Below the pieces are notes generated by a model. That model was given only the letters and a program-made list of their open reading frames with translations. It searched no databases and was not told the origin of the DNA. From Flavobacterium cerinum (GTDB lineage: Bacteria; Bacteroidota; Bacteroidia; Flavobacteriales; Flavobacteriaceae): a stretch of DNA of 64,000 nucleotides. Positions 1 to 9,188 of this stretch are shown here, in pieces. The stretch covers positions 1-64,000 of the forward strand of contig NZ_SBII01000013.1 of the NCBI RefSeq assembly GCF_004028155.1, read 5' to 3'. How positions within the stretch are numbered: the stretch's first letter is position 1; the number at the start of each line of letters is the position of its first letter. The translations under genes were made by a program, and so were the position numbers.

Positions 1-708
1 CCCAAACTCTACTTTCTTTAAACAGCCTTTGTCCAAAACAAAGCTGTTGGTGGTTATAATAAATCTGAAATTAAAATACAGATGGACCTAGGTGTCAGTT
101 CTCAATTTAGCACAGACTTGGTTGGAGGTTTATGTGTATAGAAAATTGTCTTGTATTCATTTTGACTGTGCCGGTTGATAAATAGATTCAGGAGTAAATT
201 ATTGGTATTCAAATTTTTATTTTCTGTATATGTTTGTTGTTCTTAGAGCATAATCAAGAAATACTTTAGAGATCTTTTATTTATTGATTTTATCTAATTC
301 GGTGGTTTTAAGAATATTTTGATTAAAAATGCCCGAATATTCTTAAATTTTACAAAATATCTCTTTATTAAATAATTTAATTATTAATTATATTTTAACA
401 TTATTTATAATTATATGTTGATATTTTGTTTAATTTTAAGTAATAATTCTGTTAAAATAAAGTTTTTTACATAATCTAATATTTGAATATTATTGGGTAA
501 AATAAATTGCAATATATTGATTTTTAGATAATTAAGCTTTTTGTTATTTATTTAAAATGTGAATATTGTAGAATAAGTCGATGAAGTGTTTTTGTAACTG
601 TTTAAAAATCAACAACTTGTTGTTTATTATTTTTATTATTGCAGTATAAAGTGACTATGGAAACCTGATTTATCTGTAATAGTTTAATTGATGAACAAGT
701 CAGGTTGA
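1..708. other. AT-rich stretch without a supportable gene
   Basis: No open frame with coding character runs through this stretch. Two short frames open near the left edge (to stops at about 90 and 141) could be the tail of a gene outside the window or a decayed remnant, but neither resembles a family I know. From about 300 to 660 the sequence is extremely AT-rich, as is common upstream of large surface-protein genes in this group. I see no tRNA, clear terminator or repeat. Confidence 0.5.
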
Positions 709-729
709 ATGCTAAGGAAATTTACTACT

Positions 730-3700
730 ATGAAAAATTTTTACACCTTACTACTCTTTGTGCTGTTTTTTACTATTACAGCACATGCACAGCTATCAGA
801 TTTTAATTTACATCTTACAAAGACTAATGAAACATGCTTAGGGAATGGTTCGTTAACGTTCACTGTAACGAATAAAACTCCAAATTCTTCTATACTCTAT
901 AAGGTATATCTTTTACCAGATGCTACTAATCCGTTTACGGTATTAAGTAGTAATACTTTGGGCAGCCTTTCTGCGGCTACTTATAAAGTTGTTGCTATAC
1001 AAACATTGGGTAATTTAATGAATCAGAAGGAAAAGACGGTTACTATAAGCTATGCTATTGTACCATTTGTTATTGATGTAACTACTTCAAATCAAAATTG
1101 TGCCAGTGGTGGTAATTTAATTGTTATAGCTACATCCGGAACGGGAGCGTCATACGAAATCATATCCGGGCCAGTAACGAGACCTATGCAAACATCAAAT
1201 GTTTTTATTGATCTACCCGCAGGTACTTATAATGTTCGTGCATTTAATAATTGTGGTGTAGGTAAAGTGAAAACCTATACATTAACAATGTATTCGAATG
1301 CTTTATCTATTTCTGATCCTATTTACGCTGATGTTAATTCACCTGTTTGTGATTCTATTAAGGTAATGCATAACATTACGCCTACTTCGGGTATTATCGC
1401 TTACCCAGTCTCAGTTGAGTGGAGATTGGCTCCTTTAAGCATTGGAGGAGTGCCTATAGTTTTTAATGAAACTTTTGCTACCGGTGATTCGAGTATTTTA
1501 AAGCCAGCTATGGTTATGCCACGTTATCTAACAGAGTCTTATTCTTATGATATCTCTGTTACTGATAATTGCAGTATTCTTTATGAAAGAAAGAATAATA
1601 TGGTTGATCCAGGTATCGATATGTTATTAGAAACAGGCAAGGCTCCGTGTGGTAAGAAGTTTATTAGGCTTACTGCCGCCAAGTATACAACGTCATATAC
1701 TGTTAACGTTGTAAGTGCTCCTGCCGGATTTATTCCTTCAGCTTTTAATCCAACTCCTAATGGGCCATTTACCGATGATATGATTCATTATGGAAGTGCA
1801 ACTAATCCTGTTCCTTTTGGACAGTATATATTGGAAATAACAGATCTTTGTGGTCGTAAAGCTATAGATACATTATCGGTTGAATTTGTTAAGCCAGATC
1901 CAACTGTATATGCAGCCAATAATGGATGTTTTTCTCAGTATGGCAGTATAAATATTAGTGTTGCCGAATCTAAAATCGTATTGGCTACTATAATAGGAGC
2001 ACCCGCTACTTATACTGTTCCATTACCAAACAACATTTTTCAAAATATAACTCTTGATGGAAAGATTGTTCTTAAGAATATGCCACTGGGCTTATATACA
2101 ATAACCTTTGTTGATGATTGTGGATTTAGTTATCAGGTTAAAATAGAAGTACCACCTTATCAGGAACAACCTTTTATGCTTTTATCACTGCCCTCCTGTA
2201 TTCCTGATTTTGGAACTGTGATGATGAAAAGTGGAAACGGTGTTCTTACATCGGTTACTATTATTAATGCGCCTTCATCTTTTGCACATCCTTTGCCTTA
2301 TAATGCAAGCGCATTCATCGCGGGTAATGGAATTTTGTATATGGATAACCTGCCTCCGGGTAACTATACCTTTCAGGGTACAGATTTTTGCGGGTTGGTA
2401 GTAGAGAAAAAAGTAACTGTTGAAGGATATACTTTGCCTGTTGATAGCTTTATTTTTACACCTAATTGCGGTGCCTTTTCTGTAACCATGCAGGATAACA
2501 GCAATGGTGCTGAAGCAGTAGGTTACTGGCTGCAATATTATAATGAAGAGAATGATACATGGACTAACCCTTTTTATAATGAAGTATACGTTGAGGGAAC
2601 GGTACCAACGGGAACTACCGGTATTGGATTAAATAATAATCAGACCCGTAATAATTTGAATTTTAATGGAAAATTCAGAATTATTAAAAAATTTGAATGC
2701 TATGGCAACGCTACTGCACAAATGACAATATGTTTGAGTGTGTTGGGTGAATTTACTTATACCGAAGATCTGGCTATTACAGCTGCTTATACTTTAGCAT
2801 GTAAAGGAGAGCCTACCAGTGTAATACTTGAAATAAAAGGTTATCCTGTGGTATATAAGATCAAAGAAAAAAACGGACAACCTTTTGTTGTAGATAATGG
2901 ACCGAATAACATTTTTACCAATCTTGAGCCTGCAGAATATTTATTCCAGATTGAAGATGCCTGTGGAAATATTGATGTTAAAGGGTTTAATGTACAAACA
3001 TTACCGTCTATTGCCGATGCTGTAAAACCAAGTGACATGATCGTTTGTACTGAAGCGGGTACGATGAATACTTATCAGTACCATTTAACGGATCAGAATG
3101 CTGCAATATTAGGACCTCTTCACAGTGCGATGTATACTATTACTTATCATTTATTGCAGGCTGACGCCGATAGCGGTTCGAACGCACTCCCTGAGTACTA
3201 TAGTAATGTTTCTAATGGACAGATTATATATGTAAGGCTTATACATAATGAAATTGCTTTGTGTCATGGTACTACGTCATTTAAATTGTTTATTGGAGAA
3301 TATCCTGAACCTAAAATATATACCGAAGGCGTTATATGTAATGAAGGTACTGTTGCCATAACGGCAGAAGGTGGATTTAAAAGCTATTACTGGTCTAACG
3401 GAGAAACAACAAGAACGATTTATGTTAGTAAGCCGGGTATTTATACAGTAACTGTTGAAAAAGCATACGGAGACAGAACTTGTGCAGGCACCGGAGAAGT
3501 AGAGATTATTACATCTGTTACTCCTTCTATTGTTAAGATAGATATTGCTGACTGGACAAGAAATGAAAACATCATTACTGTACATGCTGAAGGTTCCGGT
3601 AACTATGAATATTCTTTAGATGGCAGAAATTATCAAGTAGAGAATGTGTTTACGGGCCTTGAATCTGGTGTGTATCAAGTGTATGTTCGCGATGGCAACG

Positions 3701-3990
3701 GCTGCGGTGAAGTTAAGGAAGAGGTAGTACTATTAAATTACCCAAACTTTTTTACGCCTAACGGGGACGGTTATAACGAAAAATGGCGTATTGAATATTC
3801 AATTAAAGAGCCTCACATGAAAGTGTATATATTTGACCGATACGGTAAGCTTATTACCGGTTTTGGCTCAAACAGTGAAGGGTGGGATGGTACACTTAAT
3901 GGCGTTCCTTTACCATCTACAGATTATTGGTTTGTGGTTACCCGTGAAGACGGTAGAGAGTTAAAAGGGCATTTTTCTATGTTACGCTAA
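730..3990 (+). CDS. Large secreted surface protein with T9SS type B (gliding-motility-associated) C-terminal sorting domain
   Basis: About 1086 residues. The chosen ATG at 730 begins a clean signal peptide (MKNFYTLLLFVLFFTITAHA, then Q); an in-frame ATG at 709 adds only seven residues. The body is a run of beta-rich segments of roughly 90-100 residues, many containing a Cys-Gly pair (DDCGF, DLCGR, DACGN, GNGCG), suggesting repeated Ig-like modules. The last ~85 residues begin with NFFTPNGDGYNEKW and continue with VYIFDRYGKLI and WDGTLNGVPLPSTDYWFVV, the signature of the CHU_C / TIGR04131 type B sorting domain. Such proteins cross the outer membrane by type IX secretion and stay on the surface or are released. 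The function of the repeated part (adhesion, matrix) is inference. The stop codon directly abuts that of the leftward neighbour. Confidence 0.9.
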   Translation: MKNFYTLLLFVLFFTITAHAQLSDFNLHLTKTNETCLGNGSLTFTVTNKTPNSSILYKVYLLPDATNPFTVLSSNTLGSLSAATYKVVAIQTLGNLMNQKEKTVTISYAIVPFVIDVTTSNQNCASGGNLIVIATSGTGASYEIISGPVTRPMQTSNVFIDLPAGTYNVRAFNNCGVGKVKTYTLTMYSNALSISDPIYADVNSPVCDSIKVMHNITPTSGIIAYPVSVEWRLAPLSIGGVPIVFNETFATGDSSILKPAMVMPRYLTESYSYDISVTDNCSILYERKNNMVDPGIDMLLETGKAPCGKKFIRLTAAKYTTSYTVNVVSAPAGFIPSAFNPTPNGPFTDDMIHYGSATNPVPFGQYILEITDLCGRKAIDTLSVEFVKPDPTVYAANNGCFSQYGSINISVAESKIVLATIIGAPATYTVPLPNNIFQNITLDGKIVLKNMPLGLYTITFVDDCGFSYQVKIEVPPYQEQPFMLLSLPSCIPDFGTVMMKSGNGVLTSVTIINAPSSFAHPLPYNASAFIAGNGILYMDNLPPGNYTFQGTDFCGLVVEKKVTVEGYTLPVDSFIFTPNCGAFSVTMQDNSNGAEAVGYWLQYYNEENDTWTNPFYNEVYVEGTVPTGTTGIGLNNNQTRNNLNFNGKFRIIKKFECYGNATAQMTICLSVLGEFTYTEDLAITAAYTLACKGEPTSVILEIKGYPVVYKIKEKNGQPFVVDNGPNNIFTNLEPAEYLFQIEDACGNIDVKGFNVQTLPSIADAVKPSDMIVCTEAGTMNTYQYHLTDQNAAILGPLHSAMYTITYHLLQADADSGSNALPEYYSNVSNGQIIYVRLIHNEIALCHGTTSFKLFIGEYPEPKIYTEGVICNEGTVAITAEGGFKSYYWSNGETTRTIYVSKPGIYTVTVEKAYGDRTCAGTGEVEIITSVTPSIVKIDIADWTRNENIITVHAEGSGNYEYSLDGRNYQVENVFTGLESGVYQVYVRDGNGCGEVKEEVVLLNYPNFFTPNGDGYNEKWRIEYSIKEPHMKVYIFDRYGKLITGFGSNSEGWDGTLNGVPLPSTDYWFVVTREDGRELKGHFSMLR

Positions 3991-4434
3991 TTAGGTATTG
4001 ATTTCCAGGTCACGAATATAATCTTCGTACTCATAGAAAAAGCGTTCAAAAGCATCCATCTTTTCATTGAAGAAATCAAAGATATCATTCCAGGTTGCTT
4101 TGTTGTAAAGGCTTATACCGGTTTGCTCTACCCATACACGGCTAATTGCTTTTCCGGTTTCAAGGTGAAATTCTTTTTCAATAACAGCATCCGGAAGAAA
4201 CTCACCCAAAAGAATGTCTTTAAGAGAGACTATCTTTTCAAAATAGATCTTTCGTTTTTCATTTTCTTTAGGTTCGATATCTAGAAAAACCTGTGCTTTT
4301 TTATTATCTATGTAGAATTTAAAAGTAACATCTTTAATTTTAGTGTCATACAAAAGCCATTTACGTGGATAGGCATCGGCGAATGCCGTCCAGAATTCTT
4401 TTTTTATAATTTGTGCTTCTGCTTTACTGAACAT
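3991..4434 (-). CDS. DUF4268 domain-containing protein
   Basis: A 147-residue soluble protein without signal peptide or membrane segment. It matches a conserved family of this group (DUF4268): N-terminal helix (MFSKAEAQIIKKEFWTAFAD), the PRKWLLYDTKIKD segment, a central beta region with FKFYIDNKKAQVFLDIEP, and a charged aromatic C-terminus (FFNEKMDAFERFFYEYE). The molecular function is not established. The gene converges on the T9SS type B gene with no base between the two stops, and is transcribed divergently from the Nudix gene across a 64-bp gap. Confidence 0.8.
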   Translation of the reverse strand: MFSKAEAQIIKKEFWTAFADAYPRKWLLYDTKIKDVTFKFYIDNKKAQVFLDIEPKENEKRKIYFEKIVSLKDILLGEFLPDAVIEKEFHLETGKAISRVWVEQTGISLYNKATWNDIFDFFNEKMDAFERFFYEYEDYIRDLEINT

Positions 4435-4498
4435 GGTGTTTACTTTTTGTGGTATTTTTATTTAAAGTATCTTTATGATAAATAAGATATATTAAAAA

Positions 4499-5137
4499 AT
4501 GCTTTTTACCGAATTTATAGAATATCTGCCAAAGATACTAAAACAAGAGCTTCCGGCTATTACTGCTCATGTAAAAATGGCTCCGTTAGAAAGACTGCCT
4601 ACACTGGATCCTGAATATTATAAGAACAATAATCCTAAGATGTCGGCAGTGATGATGTTGTTTTATCCTAAAAACGAAATGGCACATCTTATTCTTATAA
4701 AACGAAATAGTTATCCGGGAGTACATTCATCTCAGATATCATTCCCGGGAGGTAAAGCAGAACCTGAGGACGCTGATCTTGCCGCTACAGCAGTAAGAGA
4801 AACTTTTGAAGAGATAGGCGTACTGCCCAATGCTATTGAGGTAATAATGCCTTTTTCCGAAATTTATATTCCTCCCAGTAATTTTTTAGTAGCTCCTTTT
4901 CTTGGGGTAACGCATAATGAGCCTGTATTTATTCCGAATCCAGATGAAGTAGATGCGCTTATCCACCTGCCTCTTGATGTGTTTTTAGACGATTCGATTG
5001 TTATAAATACAGCGTTACAGACATCATATTCTCAAAGGGTTACTGTACCGGCTTTTAAGGTAGACGAACATATTGTATGGGGCGCAACTGCAATGATACT
5101 TAGTGAGCTTAAAGAAACGATAAAAAGGGCGCTTTAA
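4499..5137 (+). CDS. Nudix hydrolase, CoA-pyrophosphatase (NudL-like) type
   Basis: 212 residues, cytoplasmic. The UPF0035-like signature is visible before the Nudix box: LILIKRNSYPGVHSSQISFPGG at about residues 64-85. The box itself runs GGKAEPEDADLAATAVRETFEEIGV (about 84-108), with the REtxEEiGv helix supplying the metal-binding glutamates. This arrangement is typical of CoA and acyl-CoA pyrophosphatases that release phosphopantetheine and 3',5'-ADP. Substrate assignment is by family only. The next gene, an acyltransferase, is 42 bp downstream but has its own promoter-like element, so co-transcription is possible rather than certain. Confidence 0.85.
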   Translation: MLFTEFIEYLPKILKQELPAITAHVKMAPLERLPTLDPEYYKNNNPKMSAVMMLFYPKNEMAHLILIKRNSYPGVHSSQISFPGGKAEPEDADLAATAVRETFEEIGVLPNAIEVIMPFSEIYIPPSNFLVAPFLGVTHNEPVFIPNPDEVDALIHLPLDVFLDDSIVINTALQTSYSQRVTVPAFKVDEHIVWGATAMILSELKETIKRAL

Positions 5138-5151
5138 TAGCGGGGTTTTTG

Positions 5152-5159
5152 TAAATTTG
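5152..5159 (+). promoter_or_regulatory. Promoter -7 element (TAAATTTG) for the acyltransferase gene
   Basis: TAAATTTG matches the Bacteroidota -7 consensus TAnnTTTG and lies 20 bp before the ATG at 5180. No clear TTG is present at the -33 position, so the element is only moderately supported. Confidence 0.45.
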
Positions 5160-5179
5160 CAGCTTATTTTGTTACTATT

Positions 5180-5983
5180 ATGGGTTTATTTAAAAGAAAT
5201 CCCTTCGGTCATATATTGTTTCTAAAAAAATGGCTTATCCGTATTTTTGGAGCATTAACACACAGGCGTTATAGAGGTTTTAATGAGCTTCAGGTTGATG
5301 GATCCGAGATTATCAGGGCATTACCTGATACAAATGTCTTGTTTATATCCAACCATCAAACTTATTTTGCTGATGTTGTTGCGATGTTTCATGTGTTTAA
5401 CGCCAGCCTTAAAGGGCGCGAGGACAATATAAAGAACGTAGGGTATCTATGGCATCCAAAACTAAATATTTATTATGTAGCGGCTAAGGAAACGATGAAA
5501 GAGGGGCTGTTGCCACGTATTTTGTCGTATGCAGGTGCTATTACAGTAGAAAGAACCTGGAGGGCAAAAGGTAAAGAAGTACAGCGTGAGGTTAATCCTA
5601 ACGATACTGAGAATATAAGGATAGCGCTTGAAGACGGATGGGTTATTACATTTCCGCAGGGAACTACCAAACCGTTTAAGCCAATTAGAAAAGGGACAGC
5701 TCATATTATCAAACAATATAAACCCGTTGTAGTGCCTATTGTTATTGATGGTTTTAGAAGATCATTTGACAAAAAAGGCCTTCGTTTGAAAAAGAAAGGA
5801 ATACTCCAGTCTTTTATAATAAAAGAGCCGCTTGTAATTGATTATGAAAACGAAACGGTAGAACAGATCGTAGAAAAGATAGAATATGCTATAGAGCAGC
5901 ATCCCTCTTTCCTTAAAGTTATTCCGGCAGAAGTAATAGAAGACCTGGAAGAGCTTAACAAGCAGAGACAATGGAATTATTAA
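5180..5983 (+). CDS. 1-acyl-sn-glycerol-3-phosphate acyltransferase-like (PlsC/LPLAT) protein
   Basis: 267 residues. Members of this family transfer an acyl chain to lysophosphatidate or related lipids at the inner membrane. Visible motifs are FISNHQTYFADVV (about residues 55-67, motif I) and VITFPQGTTKP followed by RKGTA (motif III). Both deviate from the textbook form: His59 is followed by Asp after five rather than four residues, and the FPEGTR glutamate is Gln. The N-terminus has a short amphipathic/hydrophobic stretch (ILFLKKWLIRIFGAL). The substrate may therefore not be the classical one. A perfect palindromic terminator follows. Confidence 0.75.
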   Translation: MGLFKRNPFGHILFLKKWLIRIFGALTHRRYRGFNELQVDGSEIIRALPDTNVLFISNHQTYFADVVAMFHVFNASLKGREDNIKNVGYLWHPKLNIYYVAAKETMKEGLLPRILSYAGAITVERTWRAKGKEVQREVNPNDTENIRIALEDGWVITFPQGTTKPFKPIRKGTAHIIKQYKPVVVPIVIDGFRRSFDKKGLRLKKKGILQSFIIKEPLVIDYENETVEQIVEKIEYAIEQHPSFLKVIPAEVIEDLEELNKQRQWNY

Positions 5984-5985
5984 AT

Positions 5986-6015
5986 AAAAAAGAGAGGCAA
6001 TTGCCTCTCTTTTTT
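5986..6015. terminator. Bidirectional intrinsic terminator
   Basis: A perfect 15-bp inverted repeat with no loop bases (AAAAAAGAGAGGCAA against TTGCCTCTCTTTTTT), giving A and T tracts on both sides. It sits between the convergent acyltransferase and TraB genes and overlaps the TraB stop codon. Confidence 0.85.
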
Positions 6016-6868
6016 ATTTAACTGGTTCTACCTTATATCCTTTTTTTCGTAATAGCTTTATCACGCCTTCTTTACCTACCAGATGAAGAGCGCCTACGCC
6101 GAAAAATGTAGGGGTCTCTTTGGCAATTTTATCTATCCTTGAAATCCACATTTTATTACGGTTTGTAATTAAAATACCCCGATATTTTATAAACAATATA
6201 TTTTGGGTCTCTTTAGTTATCTCTACTAGTTTGTTGAGATCTTTATGGTCATAGGCATCGAGCATACTTTTATATTCCGCTATGTCTTTTTCAAAGCCGC
6301 CATTAGTAGTCCGTACTATTTCCTGCATTTGAACTTCATAAGGAATATCCTCAAAAACTTGCATTTGCTCCTTTACGGTTTCAAGGCCATAGACCTCTTC
6401 TTTTTGCGATTTAGTAACTGTTATGAGTTCTCTTTCATACGATTGTACCGGGCAGTCTATAATCTTCGAGTAAAACATGGTAGTTAACATGAAGGGCTTG
6501 TATTCTTCAACTGTTGTGAGATTCAGGTCAAAGTTCTTCTTTACATAATCACGTACTGTTTTAAAATCCTCAGGACTAATTAGCTGACTCATTTTTTTAC
6601 CATCTTTCATAAATGCCTGTGCCGACATTTCTTCCGAAAGGGTTGGACTGTCCATATCGTATTCCAGATAAAGCTGTTTTGTTTCATCGAGTGCCTTAAG
6701 TATGTTTTTATCCAGAGTGGCATCACATGATATATGTACAGTACCCATAAGATAAGATGGTTTCTTTAAACCATTACCTGAAATTTTCCAGAGTACTGCA
6801 TTATCCAGTTTTTGTGCGCTTGCAAAAGCACAGCAAAGACTAATAGCTGCAATAAATGTTTTTCTCAT
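6014..6868 (-). CDS. TraB/GumN family (Tiki-like) protein, exported
   Basis: 284 residues with an N-terminal signal peptide (MRKTFIAAISLCCAFASA). Two GxxH motifs that define the TraB/Tiki/GumN fold are present: GTVH at residues 42-45 (in SYLMGTVHIS) and GALH at 259-262 (in FFGVGALHLVG). In the related eukaryotic Tiki proteins these histidines contribute to a metalloprotease centre; bacterial roles are unclear. The protein is probably periplasmic. It is the last of three leftward genes (sigma factor, membrane protein, TraB) with gaps of 6 and 2 bp, so it is probably co-transcribed with them. Confidence 0.85.
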   Translation of the reverse strand: MRKTFIAAISLCCAFASAQKLDNAVLWKISGNGLKKPSYLMGTVHISCDATLDKNILKALDETKQLYLEYDMDSPTLSEEMSAQAFMKDGKKMSQLISPEDFKTVRDYVKKNFDLNLTTVEEYKPFMLTTMFYSKIIDCPVQSYERELITVTKSQKEEVYGLETVKEQMQVFEDIPYEVQMQEIVRTTNGGFEKDIAEYKSMLDAYDHKDLNKLVEITKETQNILFIKYRGILITNRNKMWISRIDKIAKETPTFFGVGALHLVGKEGVIKLLRKKGYKVEPVK

Positions 6869-6870
6869 AA

Positions 6871-7512
6871 TTAAAGATCTATCTTTTTAAGCTCGTTGTA
6901 ATTTTTTATAAGCCGTTTCAACAGCATGCCATAAATAAGCTTATAGAAAAGCCAAATGACAAATGCAATTACAATAATAAATATCACTACTGCTGCAAAG
7001 TAAATTAAATACAGCATTGCTATTTTGCCATGTTCTTCTGCATCATGGCGCAGTGCAAGTATTTGTGGTTCATTATTAAAATAAATAATAAACAGGATTA
7101 TGAATAACGTAATTACGAAACCAATCTTTACGAAGATATAATTGGAAACAGTTTTTCGTGTTTTAAGTATGTTTGCCATCAGGTTCTTAACCTGATCTGT
7201 CGTGGTGATTTTTTTATAGTTGATATAGAACTGGCAGAAAAAATAAACCATGATTCCGTAATCTATAACGGTGATACCATAAATGGCATACTGACTTAAA
7301 TAACTTTCTACCATTTGTGTATTTGAGTTATCGCTTAATAGCAGTGTAAGGGCTAAAAAGAAGGCAAATTCACAAATGCTAATAAGGAATATCCACTTTA
7401 CTACCGAGGTAGAATTTTTATGCAGCATGGCATAAATTTCCTTCTCAGAAACTCTGGGGAATTTGTCTTGGTTTTTTTTCCAGTCTTTTTTTAATAGATC
7501 TAACTCTTCCAT
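6871..7512 (-). CDS. Four-helix membrane protein partnered with an ECF sigma factor
   Basis: 213 residues. An N-terminal soluble segment of about 35 residues (MEELDLLKKDWKKNQDKFPR...) precedes four predicted membrane spans, near residues 38-60, 72-96, 123-145 and 165-195. The gene starts 6 bp after the sigma-factor stop and ends 2 bp before the TraB start. A short cytosolic segment followed by membrane spans, encoded directly behind an ECF sigma gene, fits an anti-sigma or sensor role. I see no zinc anti-sigma motif (HxxxCxxC) and the function is inference from position. Confidence 0.65.
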   Translation of the reverse strand: MEELDLLKKDWKKNQDKFPRVSEKEIYAMLHKNSTSVVKWIFLISICEFAFFLALTLLLSDNSNTQMVESYLSQYAIYGITVIDYGIMVYFFCQFYINYKKITTTDQVKNLMANILKTRKTVSNYIFVKIGFVITLFIILFIIYFNNEPQILALRHDAEEHGKIAMLYLIYFAAVVIFIIVIAFVIWLFYKLIYGMLLKRLIKNYNELKKIDL

Positions 7513-7518
7513 TTCCTT

Positions 7519-8013
7519 TTACGGATTTAATATATTCTTAAGTTTCCCTTTTATCCTGTTCATTTTCACTCGCGCATTTACTTCGCTAATACCCAGTGTT
7601 TCGGCTATTTCGCTGTAATCTTTGTCTTCAAGGTACATGAATACCAGGGCTTTCTCAATATCGTTAAGCTGCTGTACTGCCTGGTACAGCAATTTTATAT
7701 GTTCTTCTTCTTCGTAGTTGTATTCGTCCTGATCAATTTTATGGAGTTTATTATCAAACTCAATTGTACTGATTGTCTTGGTCTTTTTTCGGTATAAGGT
7801 AATGGCTGTATTTAGTCCTACCCTGTATGCCCATGTAGTAAATTTAGAATCACCTCTAAATTGAGGAAATGCTTTCCAGAGCTGAATTGTTATTTCCTGA
7901 AACAGGTCTTTATGGGCATCTTCACTATTTGTGTAGAGCCTACATATTTTATGTATCAGGTTTTGGTTTTCCTGTAACTGTTTAACAAAAGACGTTTCAA
8001 GCTGTGAACTCAT
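7519..8013 (-). CDS. RNA polymerase ECF-type sigma-70 factor
   Basis: 164 residues. Region 2 is visible around residues 25-75: EDAHKDLFQEITIQLWKAF, then FRGDSKFTTWAYRVGLNTAI. Region 4 lies at about 113-160: LNDIEKALVFMYLEDKDYSEIAETLGISEVNARVKMNRIKGKL, ending in a recognition helix. There is no region 1 or 3, as expected for group 4 factors. It directs core RNA polymerase to a private promoter set. It heads a compact leftward set with a membrane protein and a TraB-like protein. Confidence 0.9.
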   Translation of the reverse strand: MSSQLETSFVKQLQENQNLIHKICRLYTNSEDAHKDLFQEITIQLWKAFPQFRGDSKFTTWAYRVGLNTAITLYRKKTKTISTIEFDNKLHKIDQDEYNYEEEEHIKLLYQAVQQLNDIEKALVFMYLEDKDYSEIAETLGISEVNARVKMNRIKGKLKNILNP

Positions 8014-8055
8014 ACTACATAAGTATATAAAAAACGCAAAATGTTACAACAGGAC

Positions 8056-9117
8056 TTACAATTCTTTATCATGATAGTAATTTACCAGAAGTCCTACAAA
8101 CTTACTGTAGGTTTCTAAACCATCTTCCTGACGGTTTAATTTAAGGAAATTATCATAAATATATTCAAAAATTGTTTCAACAAACGATTCGTGTTTTTTG
8201 TTGAATTCTTCACTTTCTTTAAAATTAGCAAGTATGCCGGGCAGTATAAGTGGTTTAAGGCTTAAGGCTTTATTTTTGTCTATTTTACCAATGTTACGCA
8301 GGCAGTATTTAAGCGCCAGTGTATATCCGGAATATTTAAAATAAAGATCATTGTTTTTTATGGATGCCATATAGCCAATAAAATTGGCTTCACTTTCGCT
8401 GGCATAACCAATTTGGTGCGACATCTCGTGGCAGGTGGTTGTAGGTAAATTATATAAGGGGAGTTTACTATTAACCTGAGCTTCGTTAGTAAATGGGTTT
8501 AAGTAACCGCCAAATCCCATATAAGAGAGGGGTAAACTAATTAATGACGATTTAGTGCTTTCATGTTTAAAACCAAAATAAGGATACTGTTTTTCTAATG
8601 CCGCGTAACCATTTAAGGAGAGGTCATAAATTTGCTGTACAGTATACGGGTTTACAACTTTAAGGTTGTCGTTCTTCTCAATTAACCTGTGGGTTTCGTT
8701 GGTCTTTTCGATTAGTTTTTTAGTAAAAACAACAAGTTCATCGGGAGTGTATTCTTTACTGATGCCCATTTTTTCATGCAGTGGAACCCTGTGGTAATTT
8801 ACAGCCCATAAAATATGGAACAAAAAGTAAAATATAGCAAAGGCACTAAGTACCGACAGGATATTGTTCTTGTATTCTTTTTTCCAGGTTTTTCTTTTTT
8901 TCCAAAGCCATCGGAAAACAAAGAACAGGACTATGCCGTAAATTATATCGCCAATTGAAAACCCAAATAGTCCAAAAAAGATCCTGGAACCTTTAGACAG
9001 ATAAGGGAAAAGTCCGTTACTGTAATAGCGTTCTACAAATTCCGGAAAAAGTGACAACAGCTTTATAATAATGATTTGCAGGAGCAAGAGCAGGGGCAGG
9101 ATAAATTTTTTCTTCAT
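8056..9117 (-). CDS. DUF3810 membrane protein with HExxH zinc-peptidase motif
   Basis: 353 residues from the ATG at 9117; the open frame extends 21 codons further but without protein character, and MKKKFILPLLLLLQIIII is a natural membrane start. Three hydrophobic segments occupy roughly residues 3-22, 45-70 and 88-105, followed by a soluble domain. That domain contains TTCHEMSHQIGYASESEANF at about 228-246: HEMSH is an HExxH zinc-binding motif and the nearby glutamate (SEAN) is a candidate third ligand. This matches DUF3810 proteins of Bacteroidota, thought to be membrane-anchored metallopeptidases without known substrate. The gene is divergent from the ferredoxin gene. Confidence 0.85.
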   Translation of the reverse strand: MKKKFILPLLLLLQIIIIKLLSLFPEFVERYYSNGLFPYLSKGSRIFFGLFGFSIGDIIYGIVLFFVFRWLWKKRKTWKKEYKNNILSVLSAFAIFYFLFHILWAVNYHRVPLHEKMGISKEYTPDELVVFTKKLIEKTNETHRLIEKNDNLKVVNPYTVQQIYDLSLNGYAALEKQYPYFGFKHESTKSSLISLPLSYMGFGGYLNPFTNEAQVNSKLPLYNLPTTTCHEMSHQIGYASESEANFIGYMASIKNNDLYFKYSGYTLALKYCLRNIGKIDKNKALSLKPLILPGILANFKESEEFNKKHESFVETIFEYIYDNFLKLNRQEDGLETYSKFVGLLVNYYHDKEL

Positions 9118-9157
9118 TTGCCGAATTAAAATCGATAGTGATTGTAAATATAAGTAG

Positions 9158-9165
9158 TATTTTTG
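9158..9165 (+). promoter_or_regulatory. Promoter -7 element (TATTTTTG) for the ferredoxin-LysR genes
   Basis: TATTTTTG matches TAnnTTTG and lies 23 bp before the ATG at 9189, in the gap between divergent genes. A TTG upstream is only 13 bp away, so the -33 element is doubtful. Confidence 0.45.
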
Positions 9166-9188
9166 TATAGATAAACACAAATTAACCT

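Noticed and set aside
1..141. Possible end of an unseen gene at the left edge
   Set aside because: Short frames exist but none has recognisable coding or family features; reported only as a featureless stretch.
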